Source: Actinomycetota bacterium (GTDB lineage: Bacteria; Actinomycetota; UBA4738; CADDZG01; WHSQ01). Taken from it: a stretch of 30,342 nt of DNA. The position numbers and the translations under genes are program-made. Below, piece after piece: positions 15,616 to 23,639 of this stretch. Position 1 is the first letter of the stretch. Each line of letters starts with the position of its first letter. The notes under the pieces are model-generated. The model was not told the DNA's origin. It was given only the letters and a program-made list of their open reading frames with translations, and did no database searches. The stretch covers positions 1 through 30,342 of the forward strand of contig JAUJNU010000015.1 of NCBI GenBank assembly GCA_030448085.1, written 5' to 3'.

Positions 15616-17093
15616 GTGAGAGCATCAAGCCATGCTCCCCCGTTCGACACCCGTTACGAAGCCGTCAAGAGCAAGGACGAGCGCTTCGACGGCTGGTTCA
15701 TCACCGGCGTCAAGACCACCGGCATCTACCGCCGCCCCAGCTGCCCTGCCGTCACCCCGAAGCGTCAGAACGTCATCTTCTTCCCCGACCGCAGCCGCAG
15801 CACAGGCCGCGGGTCAAGGGCGTGCAAGCGATGTCGTCCCGATGCGTCTCCCGGCTCCCCGGAATGGAACCTTCGTGCAGACCTCGTCGGTCGAGCGATG
15901 CTCCTCATCGCCGACGGCCTCGTAGAGCGGGAGGGGTGGAGGGTCTCGCTCGCAGGCTCGGCTACAGCGAGCGTCACTTGAACCGGCAGCTACGCGAGGA
16001 ACTGGGGGCCGGTCCCCAAGCGACTGCGAGGGCGCAGCGAGCACAGACGGCCCGCCTGCTCATAGAGACCACGGCCCTTCCTTTCTCCGAGGTCGCCCTC
16101 GCCGCCGGCTTTTCGAGCATCAGACAGTTCAACGACACAGTGCGCCTGGTTTTCGCCACCACACCCACCGACCTCCGCAGCAGGAGGAACGGCGGCGACC
16201 CCGATACCGCCCCCGGCGCCATCGTGCTCCGGCTCCCCTACCGCAAACCCTTCGACGGGCGCGTGCTGAGCTTCCTCGGCGAGAGAGCGGTCCCGCAGGT
16301 AGAGGCGTTCGAGGAGGGTGTCTACCGGCGCTCTCTGGCGCTCGGCCACGGAGCGGCAACCGTGGCACTGAAGGACGCCGGTGGTCACGTCACGTGCTCG
16401 GCTCGCATCCAGGACCTGCAGGACCTGGGCGCCCCCGTTCAGAGATGCAGGAGGCTCCTCGACCTCGACTCCGACCCCGCGGCGGTTGACGAACAGCTCG
16501 CCACCGATCCACTGCTCCGGCCCCTGATCGTGGCCCGGCCCGGAATGAGGATCCGGGGAACGACGGACGCTACGGAGCTGGCCGTCCGCGCCGTCCTGGG
16601 ACAACAGGTATCCGTTGGCGCCCCCCGGACCCTGGCGTCGAGTCTCGCCCACCCACACGGACGTCCCCTGCCCGAGCCGGACGGGTCCCTCACGCACCTG
16701 TTCCCCAACCCGGAGTCGATCGCCGACTCGGACCTGGCCGAGATAGGCATGCCGTCGGCCCGCAAGAGGGCACTGAAGAACCTGGCTCGGGCGATCGCCG
16801 GAGAGGAAGTAGCGCTGCATCCCGGTGTCGACCGGGCCGAGGCCATGGATTCGCTCGTAGCCCTCCCGGGCATCGGGCCGTGGACGGCTCAGTACGTGGC
16901 GATGCGGGCGCTCGGGGACCCCGACATCTTCCTCGCCACGGACCTCGGGGCGCGGCGAGGTCTGGAGCGACTCGGCCGCCCTGGAGACCCGAGGTCGGCG
17001 CTCCAGATGGGCGAGAGCTGGAGGCCGTGGCGGTCCTACGCACTCCAGCACCTATGGGCTTCCATCGAGACCCCACGAGAAGAGGCAGCATGA
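15616..17093 (+). CDS. AdaA-AlkA fusion: Ada zinc domain, AraC HTH and 3-methyladenine glycosylase (frameshifts)
   Basis: The protein runs over more than one frame. The Ada domain opens with [19 protein letters not shown] and [10 protein letters not shown], then [13 protein letters not shown]. An AraC helix-turn-helix follows ([20 protein letters not shown] and [20 protein letters not shown]). The AlkA N-terminal domain comes next, then the HhH-GPD core with [20 protein letters not shown] and the catalytic Asp in ATDLGARR. Indels lie in the 5-C run near 15640, near 15790 and 15812 (which compensate), and at GGGG near 15935. The start is uncertain: GTG 15616, or ATG 15632 if the first indel is corrected. 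The residue that should be the methyl-acceptor Cys (TTGIYCRPSC in relatives) is Arg here. The predicted role is sensing methyl-phosphotriesters and excising alkylated bases. Confidence 0.87.
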
Positions 17094-17121
17094 GGGCCAT
17101 GGAAGAAAGGTGCGGTAGAGC

Positions 17122-17607
17122 ATGAGGTACTACACGAAGACAAACAGCCCGATCGGCGAGTTGCTGCTGTTCTCGGATGGCACGGCTATCACCGGGCTTT
17201 ACGGCATGCCGCACAAGGGGGCCCCGACGCCCGGCCCCCATCAGGAGCCCGAGGAAGCTCCTTTCGCGAAGGTGCTCGACGAGCTGGATCGCTATTGGAG
17301 CGGCCAACTGAAAGAGTTCACGATCCCGCTCGCTCCCCTCGGCACGCCATTCCAACAGCGGGTCTGGTCGGCGCTTCGGGCCATCCCCTACGCCACTACG
17401 ATCAGCTACGGGGAGCTGGCGAAGCGGGTGGGCTCCCCCCTGGCGGCCCGGGCCGTCGGCGGGGCCAATGCGAGGAACCCGATCTCGGTGATCGTCCCTT
17501 GTCACAGGGTGATCGGCTCGAAGGGGATCCTTACCGGCTACGCGGGCGGGATCAGCCGCAAGGAACAGCTCCTGGGCCACGAGTCACGGTGGCTCGTTTC
17601 CTCCTGA
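17122..17607 (+). CDS. ogt: Methylated-DNA--protein-cysteine methyltransferase
   Basis: 161 residues from an ATG at 17122, 28 bases after the ada-alkA fusion, so probably one alkylation-repair operon. The C-terminal domain is intact: FQQRVWSALRAIPYATTISY, then GELAKRVG, the arginine finger region ARAVGGANARNP, and the acceptor motif VIVPCHRVIG with Cys127. It closes with LTGYAGGISRKEQLL. The protein removes O6-alkyl groups from guanine by irreversible transfer to Cys127. Its length matches stand-alone Ogt. The last 24 bases overlap the convergent DUF2071 gene. Confidence 0.95.
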   Translation: MRYYTKTNSPIGELLLFSDGTAITGLYGMPHKGAPTPGPHQEPEEAPFAKVLDELDRYWSGQLKEFTIPLAPLGTPFQQRVWSALRAIPYATTISYGELAKRVGSPLAARAVGGANARNPISVIVPCHRVIGSKGILTGYAGGISRKEQLLGHESRWLVSS

Positions 17608-18381
17608 GGCAGGGATCGAGAGCGCCGGTCCCATGCGGACCTGAAGTGAGTCCGAGTGGTGGGTCACGCAGCCGCCCGCCGGCGCCGGCAGGCCCGCAGC
17701 CCTGATGAGGCCATCGTCCAGGTCGAGCAGGCGGGCCCTGCGCAGAGGCCACGGCGGATGCTCCACCCGGGTCGTTCGCAGGCCCCCGTCCCGGTCCGGG
17801 CTGTAGAGGAGCCAGCGCGCGGTGAAGAAATGGTCGAGGTCCCCCAATTCCCGTGCTGGGATCCGCTCCCCCACCTCGACCCGCACGAGGCTCGACGGTC
17901 GCACGGGATGCGGCGGGCGCCTATGGGATCGATAGAGGACCTCGTCGCCCTCCCGCTGCACCTCCATCTTCGCCCAGCAGTAGGGAAGGTTGTAGGTCGC
18001 CCGGGCGGGCGCCACGGCGCCGAGCCGGGCGGCGTCCAACGAGAAGAACCAGATGCCCCGACCCCCGTCAGACCCCTTCACGTAAGTCCTCACGTTCGTC
18101 TCGGCGAAGCGGGACACCCACGGCACCTCCGGCCCCCGGGCGAGCCTCAGGCGGAGTCGGAAAGGCAGCAGCCCCACCCACGCGGCCCCGGCGAAAGTGT
18201 CCACCTCTAGCCCCGGGGGCAGCAGGTCCTGAACTACCCGCGGGTCATAGCTCCAGTGAAGGAACGTGAGCTCCTCCCAGCGGTGGATCGTGACCGCGTG
18301 AGGGACGGGGGCCGGGGGCCAGCCCATCCGGGTGCCCTCCCCAAAAGTTCTCGCTCCTTCTAAGTCCCCTTCTAACCACAT
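17584..18381 (-). CDS. DUF2071 (YqjF-like) family protein
   Basis: 265 residues. The N-terminal half shows the DUF2071 signature: WEELTFLHWSYDPRVVQDLL, then PPGLEVDTFAGAAWVGLLPF and FAETNVRTYVKGSDGGRGIW. FFSLDAARLGAV, TYNLPYCWAKMEV and FFTARWLLYSPDRDGGL follow. The family is widespread in actinobacteria, has an acetoacetate-decarboxylase-like fold and no assigned reaction. I kept ATG 18381; ATG 18327 (MGWPPAP) is a reasonable alternative because the first 18 residues are unlike relatives. If 18381 is right, the start codon lies inside a 13-base palindrome. The 3' end overlaps ogt by 24 bases. Confidence 0.85.
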   Translation of the reverse strand: MWLEGDLEGARTFGEGTRMGWPPAPVPHAVTIHRWEELTFLHWSYDPRVVQDLLPPGLEVDTFAGAAWVGLLPFRLRLRLARGPEVPWVSRFAETNVRTYVKGSDGGRGIWFFSLDAARLGAVAPARATYNLPYCWAKMEVQREGDEVLYRSHRRPPHPVRPSSLVRVEVGERIPARELGDLDHFFTARWLLYSPDRDGGLRTTRVEHPPWPLRRARLLDLDDGLIRAAGLPAPAGGCVTHHSDSLQVRMGPALSIPASGGNEPP

Positions 18382-18392
18382 GATTAAATCAT
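18380..18392. promoter_or_regulatory. AT-rich 13-base palindrome over the DUF2071 start
   Basis: ATGATTAAATCAT is a perfect odd palindrome in GC-rich surroundings. It is followed on the minus strand's upstream side by a second CGATTAA half site (18394-18400). Its size and AT richness fit a dimeric repressor operator or an extended promoter region for the DUF2071 gene. If translation begins at 18327 instead, the palindrome would sit in the 5' leader. Confidence 0.45.
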
Positions 18393-18478
18393 ACGATTAA
18401 GAGTCCCTCCGGTCAAGACGCCGACGGGACGGCGTGCAAATCCGGGCTCCCCAGGATCGCCGATGGTCATGTAAGGAC

Positions 18479-19522
18479 ATGGCTGAACATGGGCACAGAG
18501 CCCCCGCCACGGCCACCGTCGTGAGGGTCACCTTCACCGTCTTCGCCACCCTTTTCTTCCTCTACGCGATCTACCTCGTGAGATCGGTCCTCGTGCTGAT
18601 CGTGGTCGCCGCTTTTCTAGCGGTCGGGCTCGACCCCGCCGTGCGCGTCTTGGATCGCAGCAGACTTTCTCGGGGTCAGTCGGTGGCCGTGATCTTCATC
18701 GGGGCGCTTCTTTTCATCGGAGGCTTCTTCGCCACGATCATCCCGCCCCTCGTCTCTCAGGTGACGAGCTTCGCGACGAACCTTCCCAGCTACGTCGAGG
18801 ACATCGCGGACGACAATCCCCGGTTCAAGGGATACGTCGAAGAGAACGATGTCGCCACGCGCCTCAAGGAGGCGACCGCCAATGTCCCCAGTCTCCTCGG
18901 CAGCTCCTTCTCGAGGGTGGCCGGAGTCGCCGGCTCGATCCTCTCGGCGTTCTTCAACGGCTTGACCGTCCTCGTCCTGACGATCTACTTCCTGCTGTCA
19001 CTGAGCCAGATCAGGAACGGCACTTTGGCCCTAGTGCCGAAGAGCAAGCGGGAACAGACGGCTCGCCTGCTCGACCCCATCCTCGAGAAGATCGGGGCCT
19101 ACGTCGCGGGAAACATCGTGACCTCGTTGATCGCGGGGGTCGTTTCCTTCATCTTCCTGACTATCGCGGGAGTCCCGTTCCCGCTCGCTCTCGCACTGTG
19201 GGTGGCCCTCGCGGATCTCATACCGCTCGTCGGGGCAACGCTCGGAATGATCCCCGCGGTGCTCGTTGCCTTCTTCACATCCACCGGGCTCGGCATCGGG
19301 ACGCTTGTCTTCTTCATCGTCTACCAACAACTCGAGAACTACGTGATCGCACCGCGCGTGATGAAGAAGGCCGTGGACGTCTCCGCAGCCGCGGTGCTGC
19401 TGTCGGCCCTGATCGGAGCGACGCTCATGGGCTTCCTGGGCGCCCTGATGGCGATCCCCGCGGCAGCCGCGATAAAGCTGATAGTGCAGGAAGTGCTCAT
19501 GCCGAAGGTCGAGAGGGCTTAG
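18479..19522 (+). CDS. AI-2E family transporter (TqsA/PerM-like permease)
   Basis: 347 residues from the ATG at 18479, after TAAGGA. Membrane segments are near residues 15-60 (two), 70-92, 150-182 and four to five between 210 and 340. The family hallmarks are present: FLAVGLDPAVRVLDRSRLSR at the N terminus, IIPPLVSQV, and a long loop around 90-150. These are followed by LALALWVALADLIPLVGATL, GMIPAVLVAF, FIVYQQLENYVIAPRVMKKA and LLSALIGATLMGFLGALMAI. Members export diverse solutes or act as Na+/H+ antiporters; AI-2 export is established for few. No ligand hint comes from its neighbours. Its TAG interlocks with the TAA of the convergent FG-GAP gene at 19519-19522. Confidence 0.92.
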   Translation: MAEHGHRAPATATVVRVTFTVFATLFFLYAIYLVRSVLVLIVVAAFLAVGLDPAVRVLDRSRLSRGQSVAVIFIGALLFIGGFFATIIPPLVSQVTSFATNLPSYVEDIADDNPRFKGYVEENDVATRLKEATANVPSLLGSSFSRVAGVAGSILSAFFNGLTVLVLTIYFLLSLSQIRNGTLALVPKSKREQTARLLDPILEKIGAYVAGNIVTSLIAGVVSFIFLTIAGVPFPLALALWVALADLIPLVGATLGMIPAVLVAFFTSTGLGIGTLVFFIVYQQLENYVIAPRVMKKAVDVSAAAVLLSALIGATLMGFLGALMAIPAAAAIKLIVQEVLMPKVERA

Positions 19523-20955
19523 AACCTCACGTAAACGCGGCCCGCGTTTACGCGTCTCTTGAAGTTCTCGAAGGGCGCCCCCACCATGGCCTCGAGGCGG
19601 CCATCGCCGGACAAATCGTCCGCGATCGCTACCGAGGACCCATACCCGTCGTCCCAGCGAGAGCGTCCGAACGTCTTCCCGCTCGAGCCCAACTCATCGA
19701 ACCTCAGCGTGACGGCGTCGCTCCGGCCCCACACGAGAGCGGCCCTTCCCGCATGCCTCGTCACGGAGGTAGCCCACGGTGCGCCCACCAGGAGGTCGTC
19801 CAGTCCATCCCCGTTGACGTCCCGTCCCGCGCCGAGCGAAAGGCCGGTGTTGTCATCGCGACCTGCACCGACCACCTCGATCCTCGACCAGGAGGCTCGA
19901 TCCCCCAGGTCGGTGGAGGCGACGTTGGGTGGAGTGAAGAGGCCGTAGACGTGGCCGCGGTGATGGACCTCCGTCCCCCACTCAGCGGGTGCACCCACGG
20001 CCACATCCGCCCGGGCGTCACCGTTGAGGTCGCCCGCTCCGGCCACGCTCCGGCCGAGGTTGTCGAGTGGTCTGGCACCGTCGATGCGGGTAGCCGTCGA
20101 CGCAGCCGGGGCCCTCGAGGTCCCCCAGAGCGACATCCTCCGGCGGGGCGTCCGAAAACGACATAGGCGCTGCCGGAGTCCTCACGCCCGTTCTGATCGC
20201 GCGCGGAGCGCCGATGATCGCATCGGGAACCGAGTCTCGGTTCACGTCACCCGCAGAGTCGACAGAAAGGCCGGTCATGTCCTCGGGAGCCTCGCCGGAG
20301 ACCTTGTACCCGTCGAAATCGGACAGGTCGACGTTCTCGTCAGAGGTCTGGCCGAAGACGACGTAAACGGCTCCCCGGCGAGAGTCGGCCCCAGGGGGCG
20401 CTCATGTAAGAAGATCCGCCAGACCATCCCCGTTCAGGTCCCCGGCCCCCGCAACGTCGCGGCCCGCCAGATCGCCCCTGTCGACGCCTCGGATCGAGTA
20501 CCCGTTGGTGCCCAAGCGGTTCAGGCGGTGCGGCCCCCTCCTCAGGCGGAGCCAGAACCACGTAGGCCGCGCCTGACTGGTACCCATTCACGTCGGCACC
20601 GGGCGCCCCAACGATGAAGTCGGAGCGGCCGTCGTTAACGTCGCCGGCGTCGGCGACTGAGGTGCCGGCCCGGTCACCGGCCTCGGCCCCTGGAGGGTCC
20701 GGGGGTGAAAGCCGAGCTCGCGGAGGTCAACGGAGACGATGGAGGACGGCGCCCAGGTGAGATAGATGGCCCCAGCGTTGTTCGCGCGGGTCGGCTCGTA
20801 GTCCACGTCGTAACGCTCGAAGTCCATGAATGGAGCGCCCGTGAGCCAGTCGCGTTTCATCGGCGTTGAGATCCCCCACCTGGGCGACGCTCTCACCCAA
20901 CCGAACCTTCGGCGCCGGGCCACCTACAGAGAGGGGCCGCCTGCGCAGGGGCCAT
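19519..20955 (-). CDS. FG-GAP repeat beta-propeller protein, broken by several indels
   Basis: FG-GAP (integrin alpha-type) blades recur in all three minus frames. Examples are VRLGESVAQVGDLNAD near 20900, RDWLTGAPFMDFERYDVDYE near 20840, AGRDVAGAGDLNGDGLADLL near 20440, SVDSAGDVNRDSVPDAIIGA near 20250, SVAGAGDLNGDARADVAVGA near 20020 and GRDVNGDGLDDLLVGA near 19820. It ends GRVYVRF. Each blade carries the DxNxDxxxD calcium loop. With indels repaired it would be a secreted propeller of about 470 residues. Five or more net frame changes are needed. An ATG at 20955 could start it, but no signal peptide follows. It may instead be the C-terminal part of the NTR protein just upstream, since no stop separates them once one frame change is allowed. 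Confidence 0.7.
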
Positions 20956-21392
20956 AACGAGCGGGGTCGATACCACCCTCAGGTTGCCGCTGCAAGAGTG
21001 TGTGTGCAGTCCGTCATCGCTGTAGGTGGCACCTCTGCCGCTCGAACGATCGGCGAAGACGGTGTAGCGCTCACCGACACGGAAGCTCTCCGAACAGGTG
21101 TTACCGACCTGACCGCTGAGCACCTTCATCGTGAACCCAACCCTGCCCTTGTACGCCTTCTCCACCCGGAAGTGCGTGCGTATCGACTCGCCACCGGAGA
21201 TGTCTCCCGTGGTTGCTCCGTCTCCACCTTCGTGACAACTCCCGTGAAGATGACGTCGGTGCTGCGGGCATGTGCTTCCCGGTTCTTCTGAGTGTCCTCG
21301 AAAAAGGCGCAGGAACAAGCCCAGCAGGGCTCGGCGATGAACCCCACGCACATGAAAGCGGCCAAGACCACACCGACCAGCTTCTTGTTCAT
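20893..21392 (-). CDS. NTR/TIMP-like secreted protein (frameshifted)
   Basis: A signal peptide (MNKKLVGVVLAAFMCVGFIA) precedes WACSCAFFEDTQKNREAHAR and STDVIFTGVV. This Cys-x-Cys start of the mature protein is typical of netrin-like/TIMP-type domains. After a frame change near 21205-21225 the domain continues with HFRVEKAYKGRVGFTMKVLS, GNTCSESFRVGERYTVFADR and LHTHSCSGNLRVV, which supply the later cysteines. Bacterial NTR proteins are secreted and poorly characterised. The ribosome site is GAGGGGGG. The frame runs to a TGA at 20893, but the last 20 residues (from about APAQAAPL) overlap the FG-GAP region and are doubtful. It is divergent from the methyltransferase at 21499. Confidence 0.68.
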
Positions 21393-21498
21393 CTAGTCCC
21401 CCCTCCCGAGGTCTGAGCGTAACCTCCTGGTCTACCGACGCAGCCGGCGTGCCTCGGGTTCCCGCTTTTTTACCCTCGGCACCGGACAAGGAGGCATC

Positions 21499-22146
21499 AT
21501 GGAGGAACGTCTGCGGCGAGCCGCCGCCGCGGCCCCCGGTTTCATGCCCGAGGACGAAGGGCCGGCACTGTATCGGGCGGGGATAGCGGCCGGCCCGATG
21601 GGGCCGATGCTCGAGATCGGGAGCTACTGCGGCAAGTCGGCGGTCTACCTGGGGGCCGCGGCACGGGAGAAGGGCGGGCTCCTCTACTCGCTGGATCACC
21701 ACTGGGGGGTCCGAGGAGCACCAACCGGGCGAGGAGTATCACGATCCGGGGCTGCTGGGCGAGGACGACCGCGCCGACAGCCTGCCTGTATTCCGCGGCG
21801 GACCATCGCAGGAGCGGGTCTCGAAGACGTGGTTGTGGGAGTCGTCGGCAGGTCCTCGGCGGTCGCGGAGCGTGGGAACCCCTTGGCCCTCGTGTTCATC
21901 GACGGGGCCACAGCGACGCCTCCGCCCAAGCGGATTACGCCGGGTGGGCTGCTCACGTGGTCCCGAGCGGGCTCCTCGCTATCCACGACGTTTTCCCCGA
22001 CCCGGCCGCGGAGGAAGAGCTCCCTTCAATATCTACAGACGCGCCTGGATTCCGGCAACTTCAACGAGGTGGGCGCCTGCGGCAGCTTGAGGGTGCTGCG
22101 CAGGTTAACCCCTAGGGATAGATCTTCCGCGTCAGTGGGCGTATAG
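21499..22146 (+). CDS. Class I SAM-dependent methyltransferase (frameshifts)
   Basis: The ATG at 21499 has an AAGGAGG site. The N-terminal part is in one frame, with the SAM-binding motif MLEIGSYCGKSAVYLGAAA followed by LLYSLDHH. Expected sequence then appears in other frames: EEHQPGEEYHDPGLLGEDDR near 21720-21775, back to TIAGAGLEDVVVGVVGRSSA. LALVFIDG is next, then AHVVPSGLLAIHDVFPDP near 21955-22005, and RAPFNIYRRA near 22020. The end NFNEVGACGSLRVLRRL is back in the first frame. At least four indels are required. The repaired protein would be about 205 residues. The substrate is unknown. The true stop may be slightly before 22146. Confidence 0.75.
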   Translation: MEERLRRAAAAAPGFMPEDEGPALYRAGIAAGPMGPMLEIGSYCGKSAVYLGAAAREKGGLLYSLDHHWGVRGAPTGRGVSRSGAAGRGRPRRQPACIPRRTIAGAGLEDVVVGVVGRSSAVAERGNPLALVFIDGATATPPPKRITPGGLLTWSRAGSSLSTTFSPTRPRRKSSLQYLQTRLDSGNFNEVGACGSLRVLRRLTPRDRSSASVGV

Positions 22147-22250
22147 GTCTCCTCGGCTTTTTGCGAAGGGCATCGAACACCCTTTGGACCCGTCCTTGCC
22201 GATATGAAAGCTTTTTGTCGACGACGGAGACCCGAGCGAAGGAGTGCGCC

Positions 22251-22757
22251 GTGGCCGAAGTGAGGCCCATCCCAGACAACTACCGCAGCTCAGCCCGTAC
22301 CTCAGCGTGGACAGGGCGGCGAGGCAATCGACTTCTACGTGAGCGTTCTTGGGGCGAAAGAGCGAGGTGGACGCATGCTCGGCCCCGACGGAAAGGTGGG
22401 CCATGCCGAGCTCCAGCTGGGAGAGAGCCTGTTGATGCTGGCGGACGAGGTCCCGCAGCTCGGGATCCTCGGCCCCAAGTCGGTCGGAGGGACCACTTTC
22501 ACTCTGAACCTCTACGTCGAGGACGTCGACGAGGTCTTCGACCGGGCGATAGCCGCGGGGGCCGAGTCCCGCCAACCTCCCAAGACCAGTTCTACGGCGA
22601 CCGGAGCGCCCAGTTCATGGACCCGTTCGGACACCAATGGAACATCTCGAGCCACTTAGAGGACGTGGCGCCCGAGGAGATGCAGCGCCGAATGAAGGAG
22701 CTTGCCGATGAGACGGGAGCTAAGCAGCAGGCGCACCCAGCTCCGGATGCGGGATGA
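22251..22757 (+). CDS. VOC (glyoxalase/PhnB-like) superfamily protein (frameshifts)
   Basis: A GTG at 22251 with GGAG six bases upstream begins VAEVRPIPDNYRSSA. The frame changes near 22300 into DFYVSVLGAKERGGRMLGPD, GHAELQLGESLLMLADE and FTLNLYVEDVDEVFDRAIAA. Near 22575 it changes back to DQFYGDRSAQFMDPFGHQWN and an acidic helix tail ending at 22757. These are the two beta-alpha-beta-beta-beta units of the VOC fold, closest to the PhnB/YdeO-type group often annotated as glyoxalase/bleomycin resistance. The metal ligands expected near the strands (GHAEL and the late Glu) look partly conserved. Which reaction it performs, or whether it only binds a ligand, is not deducible. The next gene starts 10 bases later. 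Confidence 0.8.
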   Translation: MAEVRPIPDNYRSSARTSAWTGRRGNRLLRERSWGERARWTHARPRRKGGPCRAPAGREPVDAGGRGPAARDPRPQVGRRDHFHSEPLRRGRRRGLRPGDSRGGRVPPTSQDQFYGDRSAQFMDPFGHQWNISSHLEDVAPEEMQRRMKELADETGAKQQAHPAPDAG

Positions 22758-22767
22758 TGCGAGGGTC

Positions 22768-23235
22768 ATGCATCCGAATGAGGAACTGATCACGAACTTC
22801 TACTCGGCCTTCGCGGCAGGCGACCACGTCGCTATGGGCGCGAGCTACAGCGACGAAGCCACCTTCTCGGATCCCGTGTTCCCGAACCTGTCAGCCGATG
22901 AAGCGAGGGCCATGTGGCGGATGTTCACCACCAGTGGGAACGAGATCTCTCTCAGCTATTCAGGCATCCAAGCGGACGACCGTTCCGGGTCTGCGCGCTG
23001 GGCAGCCATCTATCGCTTCCCCAAGACCGGGCGGACCGTGCACAACAAGATAGAAGCAGCTTTCCTGTTCCGAGACGGAAAGATCATCCGCCACCGGGAT
23101 GAGTTCGATCTTTATGCGTGGACCCGGATGGCCCTAGGTCCGGTAGGCACCCTCCTCGGCTGGACTCCCTTCGTGAAGGGCCAAGTGAGGAACCAGGCGG
23201 CTACTCAACTACACCGCTTCCAGAACAGCTCTTGA
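22768..23235 (+). CDS. NTF2-like (SnoaL-type) fold protein
   Basis: 155 residues from ATG 22768 (MHPNEELITNFYSAFAAGDH); the earlier in-frame ATG at 22702 lies inside the preceding gene. The pattern fits the SnoaL/ketosteroid-isomerase-like cone. An N-terminal helix is followed by YSDEATFSDPVF, a strand block RWAAIYRFPKTGRTVHNKIE and AAFLFRDGKIIRHRDEFDLY. The C-terminal third adds a short hydrophobic helix (LGPVGTLLGWTPFVKGQV). Members include isomerases, cyclases and orphan proteins, and no catalytic set is evident here. It is close behind the VOC gene and 35 bases before the DsrE-like gene, so a small operon is likely. Confidence 0.82.
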   Translation: MHPNEELITNFYSAFAAGDHVAMGASYSDEATFSDPVFPNLSADEARAMWRMFTTSGNEISLSYSGIQADDRSGSARWAAIYRFPKTGRTVHNKIEAAFLFRDGKIIRHRDEFDLYAWTRMALGPVGTLLGWTPFVKGQVRNQAATQLHRFQNSS

Positions 23236-23270
23236 TCCCGACCCACACCTGAACAAAGGAGGCAGAACAC

Positions 23271-23633
23271 ATGGCGCACGTCTTCATCAACGTCACGCAC
23301 GGCCCGGAGCACCCGTTCCGCGCGGCTCTGGGGTTCCTCATCGGCGCCACCGCGGTAGAAGAGGGGCACCAGCTCTCGATGTTCCTCGCGGGGGACGCGG
23401 TCCAGCTCGTCAGAGATGACGTTCTAGACAACCTCGTGGGCCTCGGGAGCGGGAGCCTGCGGGAGCACTACGACAAGATCGCGGCGGGCGGGGGCAAGAT
23501 CTACGCGTCGAAGATGTCGAGCAAAGTCCGGGGCGTCACCGAGGCCGACGTCCAGGGAAAGCCGATCGAGTTGGTCATGCCGGCTCACCTGTTGCAACTA
23601 GTGCTAGAGGCGGACAAAACGCTCACGTACTAG
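23271..23633 (+). CDS. DsrE-like family protein
   Basis: 120 residues from an ATG with AAAGGAGG eight bases upstream. The Rossmann-like DsrE fold is recognisable: VFINVTHGPEHPFRAALGFL, then AVEEGHQLSMFLAGDAVQLV and KIYASKMSSKVRGV. Sulfur-relay members carry an active cysteine in the strand before the third helix. This copy has no cysteine at all, with Ser residues at the matching place, so sulfur transfer is unlikely and a binding or regulatory role is more probable. Its TAG at 23631-23633 is six bases from the end of the convergent toroid-protein gene. Confidence 0.8.
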   Translation: MAHVFINVTHGPEHPFRAALGFLIGATAVEEGHQLSMFLAGDAVQLVRDDVLDNLVGLGSGSLREHYDKIAAGGGKIYASKMSSKVRGVTEADVQGKPIELVMPAHLLQLVLEADKTLTY

Positions 23634-23639
23634 AAAGCG

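Noticed and set aside
21499..22757. Treating the broken methyltransferase and VOC genes as definite pseudogenes
   Set aside because: The conserved sequence is complete across frames, and similar breaks occur in essential rpoD, so errors are more likely.
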